The notes beneath the pieces are model-generated. The model made no database searches and was not told the origin of the DNA. It saw only the letters and a program-made list of their open reading frames with translations. Below, piece after piece: positions 11,881-22,400 of a stretch of DNA of 64,000 bases; position 1 is the first letter of the stretch; each line of letters starts with the position of its first letter. Source of the DNA: Physcomitrium patens (taxonomy: Eukaryota; Streptophyta; Bryopsida; Funariales; Funariaceae); assembly GCF_000002425.4 (NCBI RefSeq), contig NC_037267.1, forward strand, positions 4,555,085-4,619,084. The letters run 5' to 3'. Made by a program: the position numbers and the translations under genes.

Positions 11881-12500
11881 TTAAGTCTTCAATCTTTTTA
11901 TACATAATACTTCCATTCTCAAAAATGCTAATAAATCTTACATCAAAGGTACCTATATCTTGTAAGAATACCTCTCTTTCTTTACTTCTATAATCTTGCT
12001 TTATAGCAGTACTTCTAAAAAATTCTTCAATTCTTTAACAACCTTTGGCAATAGATTTTCTCTCAATTTGTCTAAATTTTGCTCATGATTTGGAGGCACA
12101 ATCAAAAACTATATTGCCCTCCTCCCATCCTAACTATAAATTCATACATAAATTGAACCTTTATTAAATACCTTTATTTCTATTTGAGTTACAATAATAT
12201 ATAGTTGCTTCAAAAAAATAAGATAAGATGTTGTATCTTAAACAAAGAATTTTTTTTCTATTGCAACATCACCAATTCGAATTTTCATATCTGGGTAAGT
12301 ACCATATAATTCACCTCATGTATTATTACTTTCTCTTATTGTCCATCCATATTCCATATCAATTGGCCACCTTTATTTTATGTAAAGATCCTTAGATATA
12401 AGATTTTTTCCTAAACCATGGTCAATTAAAGCAACAACTAGTTCATCCATATCTCCAACCTTCACTAATACCTTTGTAGTTGCTCTAATCTAATACATTT
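11421..12500 (-). pseudogene. Protease and linker (family B)
   Basis: Near 12390-12460 the minus strand reads DMDELVVALIDHGLGKNLIS then KDLYIK, stop, RWPIDMEYGW. This is the aspartic protease active-site loop of this lineage, in which the usual DHGS has become DHGL. The rest (11421-12290) is a decayed linker into RT that includes an AT microsatellite (11841-11877). A plus-strand frame at 11433-11663 is an antisense shadow. Confidence 0.55.
11841..11877. repeat. AT dinucleotide microsatellite
   Basis: An uninterrupted alternating TA run inside decayed family B sequence. Similar runs lie at 15938-15980, 30669-30691, 57040-57073 and 61761-61797. Confidence 0.9.
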
Positions 12501-14250
12501 GAATATAATAACTTAATTTTTTTTTATTCTCATTATTTTGATCATCAAAATGTATTTTTTGATTATAACTCCTCCCTTCACTTACTGATTATTTGAAACA
12601 AATACCAATTTCATCTTCTTCATTCTCATATACGTGTGCAATAATAACATGACTCAATCGAGCTTCTTCTATTACTTGTCTCTTTTATTTAATATTATCA
12701 ATAATGAAATTATAGAATTCTTTCTCAGCAATTCTCAAAATCTCCTTCAATATAAATTCAACCTTAGTATTAAACTCACATTCTTCAAATACTTCTTTTA
12801 AATCTATTGCCACTTTAATATTAGAGAGTAATTTATAAGTTATCAATTTACCTTTATCTTTTATCTCCTTTGCTTTTTCTTCTATTATTATTGAAGTATC
12901 TTTTATGGACAATTCTTGTGAAGCCGCTTTATAAGCCTTATCTCCTCAAGTTTGCATCTTGGAAGAATTTCCTTTTCTTATAACTTCAAAATTTTCTCTT
13001 TTTTTCTTTCTATTAAAGCTTTATATTGGCTATTAGTAATATATGCATGTACTAATAAAGCTTCTATAAGATCCTCTTAACATGTGGCACTATGAATTAT
13101 TGTAGCAATTCTCAATAAAGCTTCTTATGGCATCTTTTTTTTTGTATTATAGAAATGGCAGAAGACCAAAGTCGACTTGATTGAATATTTTTAATAAAAT
13201 TTTATTTGCTATCATTATCCATCCTAATTACATAACTTTTACCTTCCATTACTAAAATGTCATATATTTCCAATTAATCCTTAACCAACACTTTTATACT
13301 TCCTTTATCAAAGTTGATTTGGAGAAAATCACCAGTATCCTTCAATGTAACTTATCCATCTTTCTAATAAATAATGTCTTCTTCTACCATCTCATTGAAT
13401 TCATTATAATCTTTTTAAAAATAAGAATCATCATTATACCAAATATATCTTTGCACATATTGTTGTTTAAAAGTTGCTTTTGAACTTGTCATAAAAGTCT
13501 TTTTTTTAAGCTTTGTAAGTCTGATTTGAAGATCTTACATCCTACATACAATTTCTTCAAGTCAAATATCTTCTTTCTTTTGTATAGCTAGTGGAGGTTG
13601 GAAAATAGGCAAAGTCAATTGTATAGTAGGAATTGAGATCTTCAATACTTGTACCATTCTTTGAGCACCAACCCTATCCTTTTTCCTTTTTCTTTTAAAA
13701 AGCAATTCAATAGCATCTTCAATAGTCCTCCACTTTATTATCAATCCATCATCTTCTTTTTTGTCTTCAAAAAGAACCTTTGACTTTTCTTGTAATTTTC
13801 TATCAACAACTTGAAGAAACAATTCAACCTTCTTTAGTCCTAATATTAACTTTTTTACTTTTGATAATTGAAAAAATTAACTTTTAAATTTTTTTAATAA
13901 TTTTATAGCTTTTAAATTCTTCTTAGGTCGTTCAATTTATTTTAAGAATGTTTTCTTAATAACTCAATTAATATCCTCTAAAAAATATTCATCTTTTAAT
14001 GCATGTAAAAATATCTCCTATAAACTTCGAAATTATCTCATAGTAGACTTTATATGCTTCCTTATCTTTGGTACCATAGCAAGGTCAAATAATTGAATTA
14101 TCTCCTTCTCAGAAATACAATTCAATTCAATTTCCTCCACACAACATCTTAAATATTTGAAAATATTCCTTCCATCAAATCAGTCAACCTTGTTACTTCC
14201 AACTACTAAAATGATAACCTAAGGTAAAATAGGGAGGTATTCAAAGATCA
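12501..14250 (-). pseudogene. Gag relic (family B)
   Basis: The minus strand has a gag-like N-terminus, FDGRNIFKYLRCCVEEIELN then CISEKEIIQLF, at about 14040-14190. Charged central segments are open at 13562-13822 (IIKWRTIEDAIELLFKRKRK) and 12685-12912. I see no intact zinc knuckle. Assignment rests on position and on the FDG...FL...Y pattern common to gypsy gag proteins. Stops are frequent. Confidence 0.5.
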
Positions 14251-14999
14251 TTGATTAGAATTGAAAAATTAGCTTAGAGCTTCTTTTAAAAATATAAGGC
14301 TTGTTTTTGTAGGATTTGGTTTGACTTTGAAATTACTATTCAAAGTCAAAGTTTGTATTAGCAACTTAGGATTTATGCAATATAATTAAGGCTAGCACTC
14401 TTAGCTAGTTCATAAAATTGGTATTTTATCTCTAGGTTAAAATTTGATAATTCTTGATTGATTGGATGTGCTAAGTATATGTAAAAATTTATAATAATTT
14501 AATGGTGTGGTTGAGAGATATCTAGGTTTTGGTACAAGAAGGTATTGGAAGTTGGCAATTTGAAGTTAGATAGGATTTCTATGATATCTGAAGATCTATT
14601 AGTTGGATCAAGGTGAAATTTGGTATAATATTAGAAGACTTGAAGATCAAGCAACACACCAATTTTGAGTTGAAGTTAATGATTGAAGAAAAAAAATCAA
14701 TGCTAGAACATTTGCATCAACTTTCAAATTAGTGGCCAAGTAACATCAATGTGATTTTAATCTAATTTTATTAATTTATGGTCTTTTTAAGATAATTAAA
14801 GAGTTTCTTTAGCCTAGAAGGTAAAATTATTAATCAATCTTTAACCTACTAACTATTAAGATAAGAAAATAAAATAAGAGACTTTTATTAAAATCATATT
14901 TAAATATTTTGAATTATTATTGAATAAAAATAATGAGATGTTAATTAAAAATTTATTTTTGATTATACTTTCATCATATATTTGTATTATAATACAACA
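14251..14999 (-). repeat. Leader and 5' LTR region of family B
   Basis: The right part (14763-14999) matches the 3' LTR at 7029-7260. The left part (to 14410) matches the inverted fragment at 6684-6900. A stretch of about 50 bases at 14703-14755 (AACATTTGCATCAACTTTCA and onwards) is also found at 60200-60255, at the outer edge of a family D LTR, so this LTR may contain a D-LTR tip. The exact boundary between LTR and leader is unresolved. Confidence 0.5.
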
Positions 15000-15931
15000 T
15001 CACTTCTACTAGCATTGCTTTAGATTCACCAAAAATTCTTCATTGGACACTATAGAACACAATTATTGACTATTGGAACCACAATTGGAAATAATAGTCA
15101 AGCAAGCCAATAATACTTGTTATCACAATAAGCTACAATTTTAATAAACAACCTTGATTACTACTATCATATTCTTCTGCTTAGACAAGAACAATCAAAT
15201 AATAACTTTAGTGGAATAAAACATTCACGCATGGTAGAAAGACAGCTCTTCAAAAGTAAAGAATAGTAATCCTTTAATCAACTCAGTCTATTACTATACA
15301 ATCTTGAGATGTCATCGATCTAATTTTTTTCTTTTGCATAAATTACAAAAAAAACAAGACTTGTCACCATCATAGTGCAACTTGCTACTAAGTCTCTAAC
15401 CTAAGTGCCGTCATTATGCTACAATAAAGAAGAACCTTATAACATTGCTATAGCACTATAGATATGAACTAAAGAAAATATAAAAGAACAACTTTGTTAA
15501 AAATAAAACTTACAAATAAAAAAAAAAAAAAAAAAATCTTATACCAGCTTAGATGAGGCATTGATGCTCTAGTCACAATACCATAGAGAATCTAAGTTAC
15601 ACCTTAGTTCACAATGATAGGAAGAAAAAAATAGACAAAAAAATTTATTATGAAGTATTTGAGCTCATAAAACTATGTATAAAAGGAAAAAGAAAAGGAA
15701 AAATAAAATAAAAAAAAAAACAAAACAAAACAAAATAAAAAAAAACAAAACAAAAAAAAATAAGAGTAATAAAGAAAGGAAAACAAATCCAAGGCGGCCC
15801 ACACTCCAATTGATAGAGAAGCTACCGAAATTTGAAGGCAATCTCTTGCCTCCCATCTATCTTTTATTTTATCTCAATTTTTTTTTCTTTTTTTTCTTTC
15901 TATTTTTTTCTTTTCTATTCTTCTTCTATTC

Positions 15932-15984
<53 letters not shown>

Positions 15985-16299
15985 TATTTAATTTTTATTT
16001 TCTTTTTGGATGGTTTTGAATTAAATATTTTATTTAAATTCTAGATCCATTAAATATATAATAGAAATAAGATTATTATTAAAAATCCTAATTTTTTATT
16101 GGCTAATCTAAAGAAAAGATATGTAATTTATAATTCTTTTTTAAAGATAATTCTAAAAGAGATCCATTCTTATAATTAATATTTTATCATATTTTTCTAT
16201 TGTTATTTTTTTCTATTTATTTCAAAACTCTTATACTGATTCACTAAAATGGTGACTTCAAACAACCTAAGTATCTTTTTTATATTAAAACAAGTAGTG
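15000..16299. other. Unassigned AT-rich sequence with a low-complexity block
   Basis: No coding sequence was recognised from 15000 to 15640. From 15670 to 15980 the plus strand runs from A/G/C-poor purine sequence, through a short GC-rich patch (15790-15830), into a T-rich block and then an AT microsatellite (15938-15980). Long open frames here on both strands consist of Lys/Asn or Phe/Leu runs and are artefacts of composition. Confidence 0.7.
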
Positions 16300-16377
16300 A
16301 ATCAATTGTATAATTCACAACCTACTTCTATTTAATTGTATAGGTGATTATTAGAGTAAATGTATATATCCATGACA
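16300..16377 (-). repeat. Tip of a family A LTR in reverse orientation
   Basis: Read on the minus strand, this begins TGTCATGGATATATAC, like the A4 LTR start TGTCATGGACATAC. It continues with a diverged CACCTATACAATTAAATAG, which is also seen in A2. Its tip at 16377 abuts A3 pol sequence, so a reverse A element or solo LTR appears to have inserted there. Confidence 0.45.
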
Positions 16378-17688
16378 CATTCCTAAGATTATTATATCAG
16401 TCTTCAAAAATAAGATCAACTACTATTTCGACTAATTTATAGCCTATCACAAAATAAGTTAGCTGCATTCAAGGAGTACATTAATGAGAATTTGGCTAAA
16501 AACTTAATATTCCATTCTATATCTCTAGCAAGGCTCTAATTTTATTTATAAAGAAAAAAATAGATCTTTGCAAATGTATATAAACTACTGAAGACTCAAT
16601 AAGATTACTATCAAGAATATATATCTTCTACTTTAAATTTTAATACTTTTTGATAAATTAAATTAAGTAAAGATTTATACAAAAATAGATCTACATAGAA
16701 CATTCAATTTGGTATATAAAAAAAGAGATAAATAAAAAACTATATTTCAAATTAAATAAGGATATTTTGAATATGATGTCATATTAACTTAAAAATGCAC
16801 CAATTACTTTTCAAAATTTAATTAATAATTTATTTTGATAATTTCTTGATGATTTTATTATTTTTTATTTAGACAATATATTAATCTATTCAAAGAATAT
16901 AAGAGAGCATAAAATTCATATTTTTTGTATGTTACAAAAACAAAGAAATATAAGATTATATGCAAAGATGAAAAAGTATATATTTCACATTACTCAAGTT
17001 GATCTCATAGGATACATCATTTCAAATAATGGTCTTATGATGGATTCAATCAAGATCCAAACTATTATGAGTTAGAAGATTTTAAAAATAGTCAGAGATA
17101 TGCAATGTTGTTTGAAATTTGCCAATTATTATTAGATCTTCATCAAAAAAAATTTTCAAGTTGCAACTTATCATAAATATCTGATATGTAAAGACAAACT
17201 TGAATAGAACAATAAAGCTGAAGCATCTTTTAAAGCCTTGAAGTCATTATTTATTTCTATATCAATTTTATATTGCATCAATTTTTTCAAAGAATTCTTT
17301 ATGAAAATAGATGCATTAGACTTTGCTATGAGTGTTGTTTTTTCAAAAATAGGAATAAATAAAAAGCTCCACCCAATAGCTTTTCATTTTAGGAAATTTT
17401 CAACAACCAAGATTAATTATGAAATCCATGATAATGAAATTTTTGTAATTATAGATTTATTTCAAGAATAACATCATTATCTAAAATATGCTTCAAGTCC
17501 AATCATGATGTATACAAATCATAAGAATCTTGAGTATTTCATATTGGCACATATTTTAAATTGTTGCAAAGTCTATTAAAACATGTTTTTATCAAGATTT
17601 AATTTCAAGATTACTTATCAATCTGAAAAATAATAAGATTTGTTAGACATTCTTTTCAAACATTTTTATCTTGTACCAAAAAAAAAAG
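16378..17688 (+). pseudogene. Reverse transcriptase and RNase H relic (A3)
   Basis: From 16440 the sequence follows A4 from 42345 onwards, including decayed versions of the fingers and palm. The RNase H part is open at 17238-17471, with MKIDALDFAMSVVFSKIGIN then HPIAFHFRKFSTTKINYEIH. It ends after a decayed PRKQQDLSD-like tail, where family C inserted. The flanking AAAAG (17684-17688) pairs with AGAAG at 25495-25499 as a target duplication with one mismatch. Confidence 0.8.
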
Positions 17689-18293
17689 TGTTGTTCTCAT
17701 TGCGTTCAAGCTTTAGTAGACCAAAGCAATTGAACTAATAGAGGTGGGTTCAAACACGGGAAAAGACTGGTTATATGAATTGATTCTGTTAGTGTCACAA
17801 TTGACTGTACTCTGGCTATCTGAAATCCATTATCAAACCACAAAACATCGAGGCTTATTACTTCTATCTTAATTCAATCCATAATCTATTCTATGATTAT
17901 CAATTCAACAATATTTCTCTCAATCACAATTCTTCATAAGCATATAATAAAGAAAACAAAGAGGTAGCACCAAGCTTACCTCGGCTTACGACTCTCAGTC
18001 TCACTCTTGGCTTACAACTCTTAGTCTAGCCTTCAGCTTACGACTCTTAGTCTGGCTCTCGGCTTACGACTCTCAATTTGGCTCTCGGCTTATCTTTTCT
18101 CAACCTATTTATTCTACCAAAAGTTGATCCGTTGACCAGCGGATTTCAAAGGTTATGACCTTTTGAATTCTTAACCATTTATTCTATCAACAACCTATTG
18201 TTACCAACTAAACTGCCTAACCATCAGTTTAATTCTCAAGGTTGTCAATAACCAACCAATAACTTACTACAAAGTTTAACTACCTATTTTACA
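17689..18293 (-). repeat. 3' LTR of family C, with expanded internal 26-bp repeat
   Basis: The 605-bp copy starts TGTTGTTCTC and ends TACA, and matches 24969-25494. It contains about four full copies of a 26-bp unit built on CTCGGCTTACGACTCTCAGT (17980-18100). The other LTR has about one. That difference accounts for nearly all of the 79-bp length difference. Confidence 0.9.
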
Positions 18294-18740
18294 TTACCCT
18301 ACTCCTAATTGTGCAGCGTCCTCGTAAACATTATTTAGCCTCAACTTATAAAGACGTAGCAGCATTGGCTTATTATCCTTTGAATTGGTGACCTTTTCCT
18401 CTGCTACATCTTCATTGTCTACCTTAGTATTCAAGGGTTCTCCATCCAAACGCGCCTTCAGATCTTCATTCAACAAACCCAATTCCCATACCTGAGACTC
18501 TTATCGGCCAATTTGATTGTCACACTCCTCCTTTATCTTCTGCCATTCTATTGTCCATTTCAAAGGTATCTTTAAAGGTATTATCGCTGAAACTGGCATA
18601 TTGGTATGTACTAAATTATTGACATCCTTCGCTAATATTGTTAGTTGAGTCTGCAATATTCCAACCTCTACCTACAACCATTCTTGCCATTCCTTCTAAT
18701 CAATCGCCATCCTTATTGTCTCAGATATCATATTCACCAT
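18294..18740 (-). pseudogene. Extra 3' ORF of family C, between integrase and LTR
   Basis: The minus strand has a frame of 149 codons from ATG (complement of 18738-18740, MVNMISETIRMAID) to a TAA at 18294-18296 that touches the LTR. Only three stops interrupt it, TAG, TAG and TAA, all one C-to-T change from Gln codons. The second half, open at 18294-18482, is charged (LLNEDLKARLDGEPLNTKVD, then NEDVAEEKV). The middle has a helical, heptad-like Leu/Ile pattern. I recognise no domain and see no membrane segment, so it is not evidently an envelope gene. The polypurine tract (minus GGAGTAGGG) overlaps its last codons. Confidence 0.6.
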
Positions 18741-18858
18741 CTTCTCCTTAACCACAAAAGAAAATACGATGCTTGTCAAGAGTCTCCCTCCTATTTTTTA
18801 CTATAGTCCAATCAATTAGGTCGACTCTCCTTTTTGTAATAGCAAACCTATCCCGGAT

Positions 18859-20035
18859 TTATGTATAATAAAGTTTAAGCCAATTGCAATTGATCCGTGT
18901 CATAAATTTAGTACCCATAAAATCTTCCAATTGTATTAAACTATTTGAAAATCCGCCAATAACTCGATATGGTCCATGCCATCGAACTTGAAATTTGTCA
19001 GGAAATTTTTTAAATCGACTATCATAAAGAAGTACCAAATCATTTGGCATAAAAGCCTTTGGTCTAAGCTTACTATCATAATAAGTCATCCTTTGTTTTT
19101 GTGTAGTTTCCATTATCATTAATGCATTGGCTCTAGTTTCATCCAATTTTTCCAATTCTTCTAAACGGTGCCGTAATGAATCTTAATCTCTCAATCTATT
19201 ATCTATAGCAATTTGTAAACTTTGGACTTCCAATTCAATAGGTAATATTACTTCTTGGCCATAAACCAATTGAAAAGGGATAGCATTGGTAGTAACTTTA
19301 CACGTAGTACAATATGCCCATAAAGTTGCAAACAATTTAGTGTCCCAATCTGTTCCCACTCTTGAAACTGTTTTTGTTAAGATTTTATATAAAACTCCAT
19401 TAATCTTTTCCGTTTGTCCATTGGCTCTAGGGTGATATGATATAATCTTTCGATGTTTTATCTCATATTTAGCCATAAGAGATTTGATTGTACTATTTAT
19501 AAAATGAGTTCTTCGATCACTAACCAATTCTCGTGGACAATCAAACTATGTAATAATATTTTCATATAAAAAGGTTGCTACTGTACTTGCACTATCAATT
19601 TTTGTAGCTACGGCTTCAGTCCATTTTGTTATGTAATCCATTGCTACAAATATATATTATTTTTATCTATTTCTTGGAGCTTGTGTAATTGGTCCCACAA
19701 AATCAATTTCTCATTTTTCAAAAGGCGCTTGAGCCAGAATTGGTACCAATGGCATTGCTAAAGTTTTAGTAGGTCGACCTATTCTCTGACATGGATCACA
19801 ATGACAGATGAATTGGTGGGCATCTGCAAACATTGTTGGCCACCAATAACTAGCCTATAAAGCTTTATGAGCCGTGTTGTCTCCCACAAAATGTCCACCA
19901 CAATTGTCCAAGTGGCAACTTTCCAATATAGTATGCACTAATGTCTGATAAATACAGTGTCGCAAAACTCCATCTTTACCTTGTTTATATAAAGTGCCAC
20001 CAATCATCGTATAAAGTGCACATTTTAATATTAAG
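18859..20035 (-). pseudogene. Integrase (family C)
   Basis: The zinc domain is at about 19740-19930 (GHFVGDNTAHKAL, then CHCDPCQRIGRP). The core runs leftwards with DFVGPITQAPRNR, FVAMDYITKWTEAVATK, VSDRRTHFINSTIKSLMAKY and HPRANGQTEKINGVL, so all three catalytic acidic residues (Asp, Asp, Glu) are still visible. The C-terminal part at 18859-19155 has RPKAFMPNDLVLLYDSRFKK and WHGPYRVIGGFSNSLIQLED, a GPY/F module with no chromodomain after it. Stops separate the open pieces (19183-19527 and 18859-19155). Confidence 0.85.
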
Positions 20036-20037
20036 CG

Positions 20038-20720
20038 TCATTTAAGCTTTTCATTGAAATTAGGTGGGAAGGTTTGAAATGTCAAGTATTGAATTATTTC
20101 AGTATACTCTGGAGTAATTACATCTACCACAAACAGTTCCGCATTGTGTAGTGCATCGTTAATGGATTTATTATCTAATATATTGGATAATCGAGATAAA
20201 TGGTCCGCATTGGAATGTGATTTTTCTGGTCTTACCTCAATAGTAAAGTCAAATTCTTGCAAGAGTAGAACCCATCGTGCAATATGACCACTCAATTGAG
20301 GCTTATTAATCATATATTTTAAAGCATCATGGTTGACATGGAAAAAAAATTTATAACTAAGAAGATAATGTCGAAACTTTTGTACGAAATAAATCATTTT
20401 CAATGCTTCTCTTTCAATTGTTGTATAATTTCTTTCAGTTGCTACCAATTGACGACTTGCATAATAAATAGGATGATCAAAATCCTGGTCATCTTTCTGA
20501 CTTAGCACAGAATCAATCGCAACATTACATGCATCCACATAAACTTAGAATGGTTTTTTCTAACAAAGTGCCACCAATATTGGTGCTGAAACCAATTTCT
20601 ATTTCAATGTTTTGAATGCAATTATACATTCCTTTGTCCAAAATGGACTGGTCCCATCGATTGGTGGTTTCTTCAAGAGATTTATTGAGGAAAGGTATAT
20701 AACTGCAAATAGATAGATAA
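20038..20720 (-). pseudogene. RNase H (family C)
   Basis: An unusually long open frame (20038-20538) encodes DACNVAIDSVLSQKDDQDFD, then HPIYYASRQLVATERNYTTI and EREALKMIYFVQKFRHYLL, and ends with a DHLSRLSN-like motif. This is the classic gypsy RNase H with its acidic active-site residues (DACN at the start, the Glu of TIEREAL). The usual VYTDHAAL-type motif reads FHVNHDALKY, so one catalytic Asp is Asn. A frameshift near 20530 separates it from the RT connection domain (20525-20725). Confidence 0.85.
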
Positions 20721-21430
20721 ATCACCGATAATAATTGATATGGCCGACAAATACTCGAACACCCCTAACAGTGTCTGGTTGCTTTAATTCTACTATAATC
20801 TTTATTTTATCCAGATTTGTAGCAATGCCTGCCATCAAAACTATATGACCCAATAATTTATCAAAAGACATACCAAATTGATATTTTTTTTAAATTTAAA
20901 GAAATTCCATATTTGGCATATTGATTCAAACATTGACCTAGACATTCTAAATACCTGGTTCTTGTACTAAATGTATAAAAATCATCTAGAAATAATTCCA
21001 TTGAAATTTGTAGATAATCTTAGAACGCTTGTGTCATTACCCTTTGAAATATAGCTGGTGCATTACAAAGCCCAAATGGCATAACCTTATAGGCAAAGGT
21101 CCCCCAATCCATAGTAAAAGTATTTTTTAACTGGTCTTCTTTTACAATCTTAACTTGATTATAATCAGAGAATCCATCAAGTAATGAATAACATTCATGT
21201 CCAGCGACAGCATTCAATATACTATCCGTGAATGGTAAAGGAAAATAATCATTTTTGGTAGTTGCATTTAATTTTTGGAAATCTTGTTAGATGCAAACTT
21301 TTCCATTCTTTTTCGGTACCATAACAATTGGTGAAATCCATTCACTAAAAGAAAGTGGATAGATAAATCCAACCTTTAAGAGTTTATCTAGTTTTTTTTT
21401 TATCATAAGTGAGTATTTTGGATTAAGTCA
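20721..21430 (-). pseudogene. Reverse transcriptase (family C)
   Basis: The palm is open at 21020-21217 with ECYSLLDGFSDYNQVKIVKE, then QLKNTFTMDWGTFAYKVMPF and GLCNAPAIFQRVM. The first catalytic Asp is present (LLDGFSD). The metal box lies further left near 20990 as ELFLDDFYTF, with both Asp residues kept. The fingers (SPIVMVPKKNGK-like) are at 21290-21350. Stops lie between the blocks. Confidence 0.85.
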
Positions 21431-22400
21431 ATGTTGTCTTTCACGTACTGGTGTAGCGTTCTCCTCCAATATAATTTGATGCTCACAAACTTCAGTTGGA
21501 ATTCCTTTCAAATCCACATACGATCATACGAAAGTAGTTTTATGCATTAAAAAGTAATCCACCTAAATTGCTTTCTCCTTGCCTTTTATACCATTATAAA
21601 TCTGAATGATTTGGAGAGCCTCTCCTGTTCCTAATTTAATTGATTGACATCGTGGAATTTCAGATGTCTCTGGACTGATATTTGGCTCAATTCCAAAATC
21701 TTTCATAAAATCCGAGACATTAGAACTTTCCAACTCCAGTTCTATAGCACTAATGTGATAAACATCCCGTCTATTCATCCAATATGCAATCATATGATCA
21801 GAATCGTCAATAACATGTGGAGGAACTAAGTACTCTCTCGGTCCCCTACACTGGTAGTTCATTCTAGTGTGCTTGATAACTTACCTTATATCAGCATAAA
21901 TTGGGTCAGGTACACCAATTTTTTCTTCTGTAGACTCATCTTCACAATCCGACATGAATTTTGAACTGGCAACTTGAGTTTCTCCGTGATATTGGACAGG
22001 ATATATTTGAAGCACAATTTTATCATTACCTTTTCCAATTGTCAATGTACCACGGCCCCAGTCATTTCAAGCTTTAGCTTGATACAACTACGGTTGCCCC
22101 AATAAAATTGGGTATGACAATATAGAGCTTTGGAGTCAAAAAATAATATAATTAATTTTGTGGGTAATTTCCACAATTACTATATCAATACTTCGTAAAA
22201 TATCCATAGATATAATTCGACTGGAGTCATCCATTCTCAAAACTACTGTAGTAGGCAATAAGTGAATCAAACCCAACTCCTCCATTGTAGCGGCATTCAT
22301 AAGATTAATACCAGATCCTCCGTCTACTTGTACTCCCAATAATAATATTCCATCAATTGAAACATCAATCGTAGGTGCATCCGGATTGGAATTCAAACTT
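21431..22400 (-). pseudogene. Protease and linker (family C)
   Basis: 22136-22396 encodes an aspartic protease: PTIDVSIDGILLLGVQVDGG then SGINLMNAATMEELGL. The active site reads DGGSG rather than the common DTGA, as in related Tat/Athila elements. The linker to RT is open at 21563-21862 (LVPPHVIDDSDHMIAYWMNR) and contains an acidic DFMKDFGIEPN segment. An antisense frame at 21644-21829 is a shadow. Confidence 0.75.

Larger units (their letters stand above)
7029..14999 (-). mobile_element. Family B Ty3/gypsy element
   Basis: A second gypsy lineage on the minus strand. The right end (14763-14999) and left end (7029-7260) share a direct repeat and give minus-strand starts TGTTGTATT and TGTCATATT, so these are LTR starts. 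Between them, right to left, are gag, protease, RT, RNase H and integrase. The protease motif (DHG), the RT line YSIDDLYLSYDQFQL and the integrase tail differ from family A, so this is a distinct clade, more like those described from fungi and some basal plants. All frames are broken. A roughly 1.1-kb insertion interrupts integrase at 7986-9100. Confidence 0.75.

Noticed and set aside
15675-16044. Long open frames of 114 and 70 codons
   Set aside because: They are made of Lys/Asn runs, Phe runs and a Tyr-Ile run from the AT microsatellite. No real protein is likely.
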